This document shows positions 6,998 through 16,823 of a stretch of DNA of 64,000 bases, piece after piece. This DNA comes from Vagococcus silagei. GTDB taxonomy: Bacteria; Bacillota; Bacilli; Lactobacillales; Vagococcaceae. The notes below the pieces were generated by a model. It saw only the letters and a program-made list of their open reading frames with translations, was not told the DNA's origin and did no database searches. Every line of letters begins with the position of its first letter. Position 1 is the first letter of the stretch. The stretch is from NCBI RefSeq assembly GCF_004795745.1, contig NZ_SDGV01000015.1, forward strand, positions 23,526 through 87,525. Reading direction: 5' to 3'. The translations under genes and the position numbers were made by a program.

Positions 6998-8565
6998 TTT
7001 TTTTGACTCCGTTTCTTTAGATAAATTAAGTACGTTCCGATTTCATAATTTACCATCTGAATTGGATTTGTCAAATCAATCTCTAAAAGATCTTGAATTT
7101 TATTTAAACGATAACGGATTGTTTTAGGGTGTAAAAATAATTTTTCTGCCGCTTGTTTATAATTCCGATTAACTTCAAAAAAGGTGTAAAAGGTATCGAA
7201 CAACTCAGGGTTTTCTTCGCCAAGCTGATAGAGGTTATTTGGCACAATTGCATCAAGTTGATCAATTTGATGATGTTTAATAAAAGCATTAAAGATACCT
7301 AAGTCATGGTAATCAATAATCGATCCTAGATAAAATTGTTGATTGAATTGAATCATATCTAAACATTCAGCAAGAATATCATGTAGTTGTTCTTTCGTTT
7401 TGACACGACTAATCGCCAGTACAGCCTCTTGTTCTTCAAGGTGTTTTTCATCAAAAAGTGCTAAGAGTTTTTTCTTGGTGATTTGGTCATGATTAAAATT
7501 ATATAGAATCACAAGATAGTGATGGTGTTCAAAGTAAAGATAGTTCTGTTTCAGCGAACGTAATTTCTTGATAATCAATTTTTTATTATAAATATCCTTA
7601 AGACCTTCTGTTGAAAAGGCAACACACTGATAATTTGGAAAATCAGCCATTTTTCCTTCAATCAGCAATTTATCAAGTTCGGCCAGATTACTTGGTGTAT
7701 TTTGTAAAATTGCATCAGCAAGATGATTCAATTTGGTAAAGCGGTCTTGCTTAATGAGATATTCAGCTTGCATTTGTTCATAGATGGCATCAATGACGTT
7801 TTCTAAAATCATGACTTTGTATTCAGGAATTTCAGCTGATTTATGATAGACCGTCAGAATACAAGTTTCATCGAAGGGGTTAGGAATATTAGTTTGGACA
7901 GCAGTTGTATAGTGATTGGCTTTATCTGAAAATAATTGTAAATAATCATAATCATTTTTGGTAAAAGCGATTGTTTTCATGGGTTTCTTATCGCAAACGA
8001 CGTAGTTTTCAAAAGATTCGCCAAAGGTTAAATTAACATCCAAACAAGGTATTTGTAACGTACAGGGGTTACCAATTAGTTCAAAAAATTCGGTCATGAT
8101 TTGGTCGAAAGTTGAAGAATAACGGTCAACTTGCATAAAGCGTTGACGCACGTCGTAGTAAGTACGCAATAAATGTGACTGTTGATTAATAATAGGCTCG
8201 TAAACAGCAAGCATAATGGCTTCATAACTCACATCTTGTTGCATTTTGATGAGCGGCACTTGATATTCAAAACTCAGTTCAATCATCCAGGTTGGAATCA
8301 TTGTGATTAAGCGATCCATTTTGACAACTAAGCCACTCACACCGATTTGAGTCATCTTCTTAAAAAAGTCTCGTAATTCTGCAGCATCAATTTTTTTAAA
8401 CGCATAAAAAGAAGTTAGAATCAGTTGATTTCTCTTACTCCAATTTTCGATATCTAACGCTTCTAAGACCATCACAGATTCCACAGGATTATCCAAGCCA
8501 ATCTCTTCAGTTAGGATTTTACAGCTCTTTAAAATTTCGATTTCAAGCAATTCTTTCAAACGCAT
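6994..8565 (-). CDS. pucR: PucR family transcriptional regulator
   Basis: A 523-residue regulator with the PucR architecture: an N-terminal purine-catabolism sensor domain (about 1-125, including the ENWSKRNQLILTSFYAF segment), a middle GGDEF-like region and a C-terminal helix-turn-helix (NRNYKQAAEKLFLHPKTIRYRL, about 470-495). PucR proteins activate purine/allantoin breakdown genes. It is divergent from the oxamate-type operon and shares a 118-bp control region with it, so that operon is its likely target. GAGGGATAAC ribosome-binding site. Confidence 0.85.
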   Translation of the reverse strand: MRLKELLEIEILKSCKILTEEIGLDNPVESVMVLEALDIENWSKRNQLILTSFYAFKKIDAAELRDFFKKMTQIGVSGLVVKMDRLITMIPTWMIELSFEYQVPLIKMQQDVSYEAIMLAVYEPIINQQSHLLRTYYDVRQRFMQVDRYSSTFDQIMTEFFELIGNPCTLQIPCLDVNLTFGESFENYVVCDKKPMKTIAFTKNDYDYLQLFSDKANHYTTAVQTNIPNPFDETCILTVYHKSAEIPEYKVMILENVIDAIYEQMQAEYLIKQDRFTKLNHLADAILQNTPSNLAELDKLLIEGKMADFPNYQCVAFSTEGLKDIYNKKLIIKKLRSLKQNYLYFEHHHYLVILYNFNHDQITKKKLLALFDEKHLEEQEAVLAISRVKTKEQLHDILAECLDMIQFNQQFYLGSIIDYHDLGIFNAFIKHHQIDQLDAIVPNNLYQLGEENPELFDTFYTFFEVNRNYKQAAEKLFLHPKTIRYRLNKIQDLLEIDLTNPIQMVNYEIGTYLIYLKKRSQKK

Positions 8566-8586
8566 GTTATCCCTCTTTTCCCTTTA

Positions 8587-8653
8587 TGGATAAAAAGTAT
8601 AGCATTTTTTTAGACTTTTATCCAATGTAAACGAAAACATCACTTGCTACAAT
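8587..8653 (+). promoter_or_regulatory. Divergent control region pucR / allFG with paired operator arms
   Basis: TGGATAAAA (8587-8595) and TTTTATCCA (8626-8634) are perfect inverted arms whose starts are 39 bp apart, about four helical turns. A TACAAT -10 for the plus-strand operon is at 8648-8653 with no good -35, and TATACT for pucR is read on the minus strand at 8602-8597. A weak -35 beside an inverted repeat suits activation by PucR. Confidence 0.6.
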
Positions 8654-8683
8654 GACGGTGAATTAAGAAATGGAGGAATCAAA

Positions 8684-11600
8684 ATGTTACAAACTGTAAT
8701 TTTGAAAAACAACTATCAAGATTCGATTAACTTAATGCTTTTAACGAATCGAATCAATGATTTTGACTCAGTGATTATGAGTCAAATTATGATGGGGACA
8801 GATGCAAACAAAGATATTCTGAACAACACAAATCTATTAACAAGCGAAGCTCAAGAAGCTTCTGCTAATGACTTAATGATTGTTGTTGAGAGTGATGATG
8901 AAGCAATCATGGATGAAGTATTACCAGAAATTCATTCATTCTTAGATGATTTATCATCAAATGATAGTGCAAGTGAGAAAAAAGCGGCTACTTCTTGGCA
9001 AGAAGCTTTAGAAGGTTTACCTGATGCAAACATGGCATTGTTTAGTATTCCTGGTGAATACGGAGCTAGCGAAATGGAAAAAGCTTTAAATCATAACTTA
9101 CATGTCTTTTCATTTACAGACAATATTCCTTTAGAAGACGAAGTTCGCTTAAAAAAACTAGCGCATAAAAAAGGATTACTAATGATGGGACCAGACTGCG
9201 GAACAGGTATCATCTCTAGTATCCCATTAGCCTTCACAAACGTTGTTTCTCCTGGAAACATTGGTGTTGTTGGTGCTTCAGGAACGGGGATTCAAGAAGT
9301 AACAACTATTATTGACCGTTTAGGTGGCGGTGTGGTTCATGCAATCGGAACTGGTGGTCGCGATTTAAGTGACAAAGTTGGCGCAACAACAATGAAAGAT
9401 GCAATTGTAGCTTTAGAACACCATGCACCAACAGACGTGATCTGTGTGATCTCAAAACCACCTGCAAAAGAAGTTCGTGACGAAGTGGTTCAATTATTAC
9501 AAAGTATCACAAAACCAGTCGTTGCTATTTTCTTAGGTGAAAAACCAGAATCGCATGAAGGTAAATTATATCTTGCTCATACGCTTGAAGAAGCTGCGCA
9601 TATTGCGGTTGACTTAGCGAATGACGAAGCAGTTAAAGCAAACTACTTTGAAAAAGTAGATGCACCAGAAGTTCAAACATTGGCAGAAGATAAAGTAGTT
9701 AAAGGCCTTTATTCAGGTGGAACATTAGCATCTGAAGCTGGCATGATGATTTCTGAAGCTTTGAGCTTAGAAGGTTTAGTGAAACAAGAAGGCTACGTGC
9801 TTCACTCACATGGTTATGACGTGATTGACTTAGGTGACGATATCTATACCCAAGGTCGCCCTCACCCAATGATTGCACCAGAAGTTCGGATTGAAAAAAT
9901 TGAACAATACGCAAAAGATAGCCAAACAGGCATCATTCTTTTTGATGTTGTTTTAGGTTACGGTGCGCACGAAGATATGGTAAGTGCTTTATTACCGGCG
10001 ATTAAAGCGGCTCAAGAAAGTGCAGCTGCTGAAATGCGCGATTTATACTTTGTTGCAACTGTTTGTGGAACTGAGAAAGATCCTCAAAACTACCAAGATG
10101 CAGTGAAACGCTTGAAAGAGGCTGGTGTTTTAATTGCTGAAAGTAATGCAAAAGCTGTTCAACTTGCTTTATTACTTAAAGGCATTGAAATTACAGAAGC
10201 AGACAAAGAAGTAAAACCTTACGCTGGTACAACAATCGAAGTGCCAGAAGTAAGTGAAAAAGTGATGGAATTATTAACAACAAAACCTCGTATTATTAAC
10301 GTTGGTTTACAAAATTTCAATGAATCAATCCTTACTTATGGTGGCCAATCAGAACAATTTAATTGGCGTCCACGTGCTAATGGTAATAAGAAAATGATTA
10401 AAATTCTTGATGCTTTAGATGCTCACAAAGAAATGATTGATGCTGAAAACCAAAAAGTTCTCGACAAAATGAAAAATGCGCAACCATTCTTAATTGATGT
10501 TGTACCAGCTAAGACTGTTATTCCTGAGTTAAATGAAGCTCAAAAAACATTACTTCATGCTGGACCACCAATTACTTGGGACCAAATGACAGGACCAATG
10601 AAAGGGTCATGTATTGGTGCTGCTTTATTTGAACGTTGGGCAGAAACAGAAGAAGAAGCAGAAAGTTTATTAGCACGCGGCGATGTTCGCTTTATGCCAT
10701 GTCATCACGTTCAAGCTGTTGGACCAATGGGTGGCATTACATCAAGCAATATGCCAGTTTTCGTTGTTGAAAACCGCCTTGAAGGCAACCAAGCTTACTG
10801 TATTTTAAATGAAGGTATTGGTAAAGTACTTCGTTTCGGCGCTTATTCTGAAGAAGTAATTACGCGTCTAGATTGGATTAAAGATACATTAGCACCAACT
10901 TTAGCGAAAGCTTTAGCGTTAACAGAAGAAGGTTTAAACTTGAACGTTTTAATTGCGCGTTCAATTACAATGGGCGATGAATTCCACCAAAGAAATATGG
11001 CGGCTTCATTAAACTTCTTAAAAGAGTTAGCACCATTAATTATTAAAACTGATGCACCAGAAAGTGAAAAATACGAAGTAATTAAGTTCTTAGCTGATAC
11101 TGATCAATTCTTCTTAAATGTCATGATGGCAACAGGTAAAGCAATTGTTGACGGCGCTCGTAAGGATACTTTAGGTACTGTTGTAACAACAATGACACGT
11201 AATGGTGTGGACTTTGGTGTTCGAATTGCTGAAACAGGAAATGATTGGCATACAGCACCAGTTAATACACCAAAAGGATTATACTTCACAGGCTTTACTG
11301 AAGAAGATGGTAACCCAGACGTTGGTGATAGTGCGATTACTGAAACAATTGGTGTTGGTGGAATGGCAATGATTGCTGCTCCAGGTGTGACACGATTTGT
11401 TGGAGCTGGTGGCTTTGATGATGCCCTTGCAACATCAAATGAAATGGCACAAATCTGTTTAGGACATAACCCAACCTTTACCATTCCAACTTGGAATTTC
11501 CAAGGTACTTGTTTAGGAATTGATATTCGTAAAGTCGTTGAAACAGGAATTACACCAGTGATAAATACAGGGATTGCCCATAAAGAAGCTGGTGTTGGTC

Positions 11601-11692
11601 AAGTTGGAGCGGGTACAGTTCGCGCACCTTTAGGCTGTTTCGAAAAAGCGCTTGAAGCCTATGCTGAAAAATTAGGCATTGTAGTTGACTAA
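8684..11692 (+). CDS. allFG: FdrA-YlbE (AllF-AllG) fusion, oxamate carbamoyltransferase subunits
   Basis: A 1002-residue protein joining two families that are separate in E. coli. Residues 1-500 match FdrA/AllF, a succinyl-CoA-synthetase-like protein, with VGVVGASGTGIQEV near 190-205 and GTGGRDLSDKVG after it. Residues about 530-1000 match YlbE/AllG (DUF1116), with HAGPPITWDQMTGPMKGS near 625, CHHVQAVGPMGG near 672 and GVGGMAMIAAPG near 890. In E. coli AllF, AllG and AllH together form oxamate transcarbamylase, converting carbamoyl-oxamate and phosphate to oxamate and carbamoyl phosphate. The fused length roughly equals the sum of both partners. AllH-like and carbamate kinase genes follow. 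GGAGGAATC ribosome-binding site. Confidence 0.85.
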   Translation: MLQTVILKNNYQDSINLMLLTNRINDFDSVIMSQIMMGTDANKDILNNTNLLTSEAQEASANDLMIVVESDDEAIMDEVLPEIHSFLDDLSSNDSASEKKAATSWQEALEGLPDANMALFSIPGEYGASEMEKALNHNLHVFSFTDNIPLEDEVRLKKLAHKKGLLMMGPDCGTGIISSIPLAFTNVVSPGNIGVVGASGTGIQEVTTIIDRLGGGVVHAIGTGGRDLSDKVGATTMKDAIVALEHHAPTDVICVISKPPAKEVRDEVVQLLQSITKPVVAIFLGEKPESHEGKLYLAHTLEEAAHIAVDLANDEAVKANYFEKVDAPEVQTLAEDKVVKGLYSGGTLASEAGMMISEALSLEGLVKQEGYVLHSHGYDVIDLGDDIYTQGRPHPMIAPEVRIEKIEQYAKDSQTGIILFDVVLGYGAHEDMVSALLPAIKAAQESAAAEMRDLYFVATVCGTEKDPQNYQDAVKRLKEAGVLIAESNAKAVQLALLLKGIEITEADKEVKPYAGTTIEVPEVSEKVMELLTTKPRIINVGLQNFNESILTYGGQSEQFNWRPRANGNKKMIKILDALDAHKEMIDAENQKVLDKMKNAQPFLIDVVPAKTVIPELNEAQKTLLHAGPPITWDQMTGPMKGSCIGAALFERWAETEEEAESLLARGDVRFMPCHHVQAVGPMGGITSSNMPVFVVENRLEGNQAYCILNEGIGKVLRFGAYSEEVITRLDWIKDTLAPTLAKALALTEEGLNLNVLIARSITMGDEFHQRNMAASLNFLKELAPLIIKTDAPESEKYEVIKFLADTDQFFLNVMMATGKAIVDGARKDTLGTVVTTMTRNGVDFGVRIAETGNDWHTAPVNTPKGLYFTGFTEEDGNPDVGDSAITETIGVGGMAMIAAPGVTRFVGAGGFDDALATSNEMAQICLGHNPTFTIPTWNFQGTCLGIDIRKVVETGITPVINTGIAHKEAGVGQVGAGTVRAPLGCFEKALEAYAEKLGIVVD

Positions 11693-12500
11693 ACTTAAGA
11701 TTAGCGATTATTTAAATCCATTGGATCGTTTTGGAAGTGTTGGAAGAGTGCATAGTATTTTTGAGCACTCTTTCAATATCAAAATAGGCTCCCAACTCGT
11801 CAATATCACAAATCATTCAGATTATCTTTCAAGTTTTGGAATCTATCTTCCAAATGAACTGTTTTCTCAAGTGATAACATTTATCTCAGAGAACAGCTTG
11901 GTTAAAATTCACGCTGACCAACTGCATTTTTACAGTTATCAAGGAATAATAACCGTTAATCTACAAGCAGCTGTTACTAGTCACCTGCGTGTCGAATCAG
12001 GAACAGTGACTGAAACAGCCGCTTTAATGCTAAAAAACCAATTGGAAGCATTGCAACTTGAAAATCAGATTGGACTTATGATTGAAGCGGAAACAGAGAC
12101 ATTCTTTGCTCAAATGAAACAAGCAGATGAAAAAGAAACCAATGCAACACAGTTGTGTGAGTATTTTATTGGCCGAGGCCGAGGTTTAACTCCAAGTGGG
12201 GATGATATTTTGGTTGCTTACTTAACGATGTTACGTGTTTTAGGAAGTGAAGGAGCAGTGATTGATTTTAAGACTGCTCTCGAACTTTCAACACGAACAA
12301 CAACGGATGTTAGTGCTGCTTATCTAGATGCAGCGCTAAATGGTTACGTTAACTCTTATGTATATGATTTATTACAAAATTTAGAGCATCAATCAGTCTC
12401 ACAAATTGAGACACAAATAAAAAAAATCATGTCAATTGGACATACATCTGGAAAAGATATGTTGTTTGGAATGTTACTCGCACTTGAAAAACAAGTGTGA
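11685..12500 (+). CDS. allH: DUF2877 protein, AllH/YlbF-like oxamate carbamoyltransferase subunit
   Basis: A 271-residue DUF2877 protein starting at TTG and overlapping the end of the fusion gene by eight bases, which indicates translational coupling. The family signature GRGRGLTPSGDDILVAYL lies near residues 162-180, with a second block SIGHTSGKDMLFGML at the C-terminus. It is the third subunit of the AllFGH complex known from E. coli, so the enzyme is probably complete here in two polypeptides. The catalytic residues of this family are not something I can point to. Confidence 0.85.
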   Translation: MTKLKISDYLNPLDRFGSVGRVHSIFEHSFNIKIGSQLVNITNHSDYLSSFGIYLPNELFSQVITFISENSLVKIHADQLHFYSYQGIITVNLQAAVTSHLRVESGTVTETAALMLKNQLEALQLENQIGLMIEAETETFFAQMKQADEKETNATQLCEYFIGRGRGLTPSGDDILVAYLTMLRVLGSEGAVIDFKTALELSTRTTTDVSAAYLDAALNGYVNSYVYDLLQNLEHQSVSQIETQIKKIMSIGHTSGKDMLFGMLLALEKQV

Positions 12501-12521
12501 AGAAAGAAAAGAGAGGTTATT

Positions 12522-13769
12522 ATGGAAAATCTAAAACAAAAAGCACCCGTTCAGGTGAGTCAAAACTATTGGATTAAGACAGTTGCTATTTTCTTTGTTG
12601 GTTGGATTTTAATGTATGCAACACGAACAATTTTTAACCCAATTATGGGTGTAGTCGGTCAAGAATTTAATTTAAGCAATACGCAGTTAGGTCTTGCGAA
12701 TAGTATTTTCTTCTTAACATATGCAATTTTCCAAATTCCTTCAGGGATGATGGGCGATAAAATTGGTCGTAAAATTGTTATTTCATTAGGTTTTGTTGTT
12801 TTAGCAATTAGTACTTATTTAAGTGGTATTGCGACAACATTCGTGATGTTCTTAGTGATTCGCGCAATTGCAGGTATGGGTCAAGGGGCTTACTATGGTC
12901 CGCAATATGCATTATCAACAGAAGCGATTCCTGAAAGCAAACGAACAATTGGGAATGCGATTATCAATAGTGGGATGGCCTTTGGTACATCTGGTGGTTA
13001 CTTACTATCAAGTAAAATGGTTTTAGAAAATGGCGCGCACTGGAGTAAACCATTCTTTATGATGGCAATTCCAACAATCATTATGTCAGTTATTTTCTAC
13101 ACAATGCTTAAAGAAAAAGTTGTGCAACCAGGTGAAGAAGCAAAACAAGCAGCACAAACAGAAACAAAAGAAAAAATTTCATTAAAAGAAATCTTCTCAA
13201 ACCGCAATTTATTGGCATCATTTATTTTATGTTTTACTAGTATTTATGCAAACTTTGTTATTATCACTTGGTTACCTCAATTCTTAATTGCTGAACGTGG
13301 GTTCGAAGGCGCTAGCGTTGGTTTTATCGCTTCACTTGTACCATGGGCATCAATTCCGGGAGCTTTAATTTTTGCGCGAATTAACGATAAAACAGGGGCA
13401 ACTAAAAAACTTGTTTATATCTTGGTACCATTAGCAACACTTTCAGTTTTTTCAATTGCCTTTGTTACCAATAGATCACTTTTAATTTTCTTCTTAATTT
13501 TATATGGATTAACTGGAAAATTAGCTTTGGACCCAATTGTCGTGACATTTGTTGCTAAAAATGCGCCAGCAAATTCACTGGGAACAACTTTAAGTGCCTA
13601 TAACTTCATTGGTATGTCAGGTTCAATCTTGGCACCATACTTAACAGGTTACTTATCAGATCAATTAGGGTCAATGCAAGTTGGTTTCTACTTATCATGT
13701 ATTTTACTTGTGATTGGTTTAATTGCCTTTGCAATTTTAGCAAATGACAAAAAAACACAAAAAATTTAA
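12522..13769 (+). CDS. MFS transporter of the carbamoyl-catabolism operon
   Basis: A 415-residue major facilitator with twelve predicted helices. Motif A is visible as GDKIGRKIVIS (about residues 82-92), and the layout resembles anion:cation symporter-type carriers for organic acids. It lies 22 bp after allH and 20 bp before the carbamate kinase, so it should bring in or expel a substrate or product such as oxamate or a ureido acid. GAGAGG ribosome-binding site. Specificity is inference from position only. Confidence 0.8.
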   Translation: MENLKQKAPVQVSQNYWIKTVAIFFVGWILMYATRTIFNPIMGVVGQEFNLSNTQLGLANSIFFLTYAIFQIPSGMMGDKIGRKIVISLGFVVLAISTYLSGIATTFVMFLVIRAIAGMGQGAYYGPQYALSTEAIPESKRTIGNAIINSGMAFGTSGGYLLSSKMVLENGAHWSKPFFMMAIPTIIMSVIFYTMLKEKVVQPGEEAKQAAQTETKEKISLKEIFSNRNLLASFILCFTSIYANFVIITWLPQFLIAERGFEGASVGFIASLVPWASIPGALIFARINDKTGATKKLVYILVPLATLSVFSIAFVTNRSLLIFFLILYGLTGKLALDPIVVTFVAKNAPANSLGTTLSAYNFIGMSGSILAPYLTGYLSDQLGSMQVGFYLSCILLVIGLIAFAILANDKKTQKI

Positions 13770-13789
13770 GAAAGAATAGGAAGAATTAA

Positions 13790-14719
13790 ATGGGATTAAA
13801 TGTAATTGCCTTAGGTGGAAATGCGATTTTAGATACAGATCCAACTGACAATGGACAAAAGCAAGTTGTCGCTGAAGCAGCTAAATATATTGCTGATTTT
13901 GTGACAACAGGTGAAAAAGTTGTTGTTTGTCACGGAAACGGTCCACAAGTTGGTAACTTATTATTACAACAACAAGCCGGCGAAAGTGAAAAAAATCCAC
14001 AACTAAAATTAGATTCATGTGGTGCAATGACGCAAGGCAGTATCGGTTATTGGATTCAAAATGCGCTAGCTAATGAATTTTTAAAACGTGGTCAACAACA
14101 AACAGTTACGTCAATGGTCACGCAAGTTTTAGTTGATAAAGCAGATCCGGCTTTAAGTAATCCAACAAAACCAGTGGGTCCATTCTACTCAAAAGAAGAA
14201 GCAGATGTGTTAAGTCAAGATGGTTCTGTTTATATTGAAGACTCAGGAAGAGGTTACCGTAAAGTTGTGCCTTCACCAATGCCAAAAGCAATTGTCGAAA
14301 AAGAAGCAGTTCAAGCTTTAATCGCTGCTGATGTTTTAACAGTTTGTGCTGGTGGTGGCGGAATTCCTGTTTATCAAGAAGGAAATCAACTTGTTGGCAT
14401 TGAAGCTGTTAACGATAAAGACTTCTCGGCTAAAGTTTTAGCTGAAGACGTACAAGCAGATCGTTTGATTATCTTAACAGGCGTTGATAATATTTACATT
14501 CACTTTAATACACCAGCTCAAAAAGCATTAACTGAAATTAGTGTTTCTGAAGCTGAGCAATATGTAAGTGAAGGTCATTTTGCTGCAGGTAGTATGTTAC
14601 CTAAAATTGAAGCTGCGATTGATTTTGTTAAATCAGGTGAAAACCGTACCGCAGTGATTACATCGATTGAGAATTTAGCCAAAATGAATGAAAAAGTTGG
14701 GACTATTATTCATAAGTAA
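13790..14719 (+). CDS. arcC: Carbamate kinase
   Basis: A 309-residue amino-acid-kinase-fold enzyme converting carbamoyl phosphate and ADP to carbamate and ATP. Visible family blocks are ALGGNAIL (residues 7-14), CHGNGPQVGNLLLQQ (about 48-62), a central CAGGGGIPV (about 186-194) and AGSMLPKIEAAIDFV near 265. Length is normal. Within this operon it corresponds to AllK (YbcF) of the E. coli allantoin region and gives the pathway its ATP. GAATAGGAAG precedes the start. Confidence 0.93.
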   Translation: MGLNVIALGGNAILDTDPTDNGQKQVVAEAAKYIADFVTTGEKVVVCHGNGPQVGNLLLQQQAGESEKNPQLKLDSCGAMTQGSIGYWIQNALANEFLKRGQQQTVTSMVTQVLVDKADPALSNPTKPVGPFYSKEEADVLSQDGSVYIEDSGRGYRKVVPSPMPKAIVEKEAVQALIAADVLTVCAGGGGIPVYQEGNQLVGIEAVNDKDFSAKVLAEDVQADRLIILTGVDNIYIHFNTPAQKALTEISVSEAEQYVSEGHFAAGSMLPKIEAAIDFVKSGENRTAVITSIENLAKMNEKVGTIIHK

Positions 14720-14732
14720 AGAGGGGATCGTT

Positions 14733-15962
14733 GTGGGAAAAAGAAAAGTATCGATGACGACGCAGATTGTCATTGCGGTGATATTGGGAATTGCTTGCGG
14801 TTTAATCTTTCCAAATATTGGAAAAAATGTAAAAATAGTGGGCGACTTATTTTTACGCTTAATGCAGATGGCGATTCCAGTCTTGATTTTAGGTCAAGTG
14901 ATTCAAGCTGTAGGGAGTATAAATAAAAGAGAATTGACCACACTTGGTGGCAAAACAATGCTTGTGTTTGGACTATCTTCTTTTATCGCTGCTCTTTGGG
15001 GTGTGTTAGCCGGAGTATTATTTAAACCAGGTCAAGGAATGTCAATTTCAACGGCGAATGGAGCGAGTGCAAAAGTCCAAGAAATTTCATTATCGGAAAC
15101 ACTATTGAACTTTATACCAGACAATATTTTTAAAGCACTAACGGATGGTGCGGTCATTCAAATCATTTTGTTTGCCATGTTTTTTGGAATTGCGTTGAAT
15201 TATTATTTATATCAACATCCAAATTCACAATTGTTAATATTAATTATTGATTTCAATGAAGTGATCATTCAAGTCATTCGCTATGTGATGTTTTTTGCGC
15301 CAATCGGTATTTTTGCTTTAATCGCTTCAACAATTAGCTCTTTAGGCATGCAAGTCATTTATTCTTTATTGAAATATTTACTTGTTTATGGCGTGGCAAC
15401 ATTGCTCTTCATGATTCTATGGGTATTAGTTTTAATGGTATCTTGTCGTATCAATCCAATTCGTTTAATCAGAAACATGAAGGACATGTTGATCATGTCA
15501 CTTGCGACAACTTCATCAGCTATAACATTACCTGTTGCAATGGAAGAGTCTCAAGAGAAAATAGGGATTAGCTCAAATGTGACAAATTTAGTTTTACCAC
15601 TAGGTATGTCACTCAACAGTAATGGATCGGCAATGCATATGGCGATTACAGTGATTACAATTGCTCAGATGTACCACTTTAACTTCAGCTTTACCGAATT
15701 AATTACAGTCGCAGTCGTTGCTACTTTTGTCTCACTGGCAAATGCAGTTGTACCTGGAGCTGGCATTGTTTCGCTTGCTGTTATTGTGCCTCAGATGGGA
15801 CTTCCAATTGAAAGTATTGCCGTTTTTGCAGGTGTTGAATGGTTTGTAGGCATGCTTCGCGCAGTCTTAAACGTGAGTTCAGATGTCTTTTCAGCAGTCC
15901 TTGTTGCAAGTTCTGTCGATGAATTAGACCATCGCATCTTTAATGGTGAATCATTAAACTAA
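14733..15962 (+). CDS. DAACS family dicarboxylate/amino acid:cation symporter
   Basis: I place the start at GTG 14733 behind GAGGGG six bases upstream; an upstream in-frame ATG at 14688 would overlap the kinase and lacks a ribosome-binding site. The 410-residue product shows the GltP/DctA pattern: eight membrane helices, a serine-rich TTSSAITLP hairpin near residue 265, and LPLGMSLNSNGSAMHMA near 293, where family members bind substrate and Na+. It may import oxamate or a related anion. It closes the operon and is followed by a strong terminator. Confidence 0.85.
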   Translation: MGKRKVSMTTQIVIAVILGIACGLIFPNIGKNVKIVGDLFLRLMQMAIPVLILGQVIQAVGSINKRELTTLGGKTMLVFGLSSFIAALWGVLAGVLFKPGQGMSISTANGASAKVQEISLSETLLNFIPDNIFKALTDGAVIQIILFAMFFGIALNYYLYQHPNSQLLILIIDFNEVIIQVIRYVMFFAPIGIFALIASTISSLGMQVIYSLLKYLLVYGVATLLFMILWVLVLMVSCRINPIRLIRNMKDMLIMSLATTSSAITLPVAMEESQEKIGISSNVTNLVLPLGMSLNSNGSAMHMAITVITIAQMYHFNFSFTELITVAVVATFVSLANAVVPGAGIVSLAVIVPQMGLPIESIAVFAGVEWFVGMLRAVLNVSSDVFSAVLVASSVDELDHRIFNGESLN

Positions 15963-15965
15963 ATT

Positions 15966-16012
15966 AAAAAAGCTTTTTCGTCTTTTATTCATGGCGAAAA
16001 AGCTTTTTTAGT
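15966..16012 (+). terminator. Terminator of the carbamoyl-catabolism operon
   Basis: AAAAAAGCTTTTTCG (15966-15980) pairs perfectly with CGAAAAAGCTTTTTT (15995-16009) over a 14-base loop; the right arm supplies the T-run. Confidence 0.9.
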
Positions 16013-16268
16013 ATTTTAAAAAAAGGAGAATTGAGTATAAAATAAAGTTTTTTTTTAAGACATACTATCAAACCTTGTGTTAAAAGACTTTCAATTATTA
16101 TCAGTAAAAGATAAATTTGCGGTAGTGTGAAGAAAAAAATATTAAATAAGGTGAAGGGAAGCGCGTGAGTATCAATGTTTTCCTATTATTTTTTATTCAT
16201 TTTTTCACAGATTAAGGTATACTATTAGAAGAAACAGGAAGTTTTAGAATAATATGGGAGGATGCAAA

Positions 16269-16823
16269 ATGGTAATGAATGACGATTTGACATTGATTAA
16301 TCAGATGGGGAAAAATTTACGTGATTTAAGAAAAAATAAGGGGCTTACCATGGAACAACTTGCCAATCTCTCAGGAGTTAGTGGGATTACAATTAGTAAT
16401 CTTGAAAATGGTCGCTCAAATCCGACGATTAATGTCCTTTGGAAACTAGCCGAAGCATTGGACATTACACTCACTCAATTGGTGGGGTATGCACAACCAA
16501 CAACAGAAGTATCAAAATTAGAAACGACACATTTCATCAGTGACTTGGCGACAGGCTGGTTAATCCAACCCGTTTTTCAAGAAGATAAAATTGATGTTTT
16601 TCGTGTCTGTTTAAAAGCTAAAGCGACACATCAGGAAAGACACCAAAGTAAAAATACGACAGAAGTTATTACCGTGATGAAAGGAAGCCTATTGTTAAAA
16701 GTTGGTAATCAAACTTATCGCTTAGATGAGTATGATTCGATCAATTTTGATTCTGGATTAGCTCATGATTACATAAATGATACGAATGAAGATATTTTAC
16801 TTAATATAGTTGTCAAATACTAA
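16269..16823 (+). CDS. XRE-type HTH regulator with C-terminal cupin domain
   Basis: Start at ATG 16269, because GGGAGG at 16256-16261 lies seven bases before it and inside the longer frame. The 184-residue protein has an XRE helix-turn-helix (about 12-68, KGLTMEQLANLSGVSGITISNLENG) and a cupin barrel (about 100-184, with HQERHQSKNTTEVITVMKGS and SGLAHDYIND). Such proteins usually control an adjacent transporter or detoxification gene in response to a small ligand held by the cupin. The CynX-like MFS gene 63 bp downstream is the likely target, separated by a strong inverted repeat. Confidence 0.85.
   Translation: MVMNDDLTLINQMGKNLRDLRKNKGLTMEQLANLSGVSGITISNLENGRSNPTINVLWKLAEALDITLTQLVGYAQPTTEVSKLETTHFISDLATGWLIQPVFQEDKIDVFRVCLKAKATHQERHQSKNTTEVITVMKGSLLLKVGNQTYRLDEYDSINFDSGLAHDYINDTNEDILLNIVVKY

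Noticed and set aside
8684..11692. Sequencing error joining two genes (allF and allG)
   Set aside because: The junction region is an open, normally coded linker with no nearby ribosome-binding site and start for a separate allG, so a true fusion is more likely.
14688..14732. Upstream ATG as start of the DAACS symporter
   Set aside because: It lies inside the carbamate kinase gene without a ribosome-binding site, whereas GTG 14733 has GAGGGG at proper spacing.
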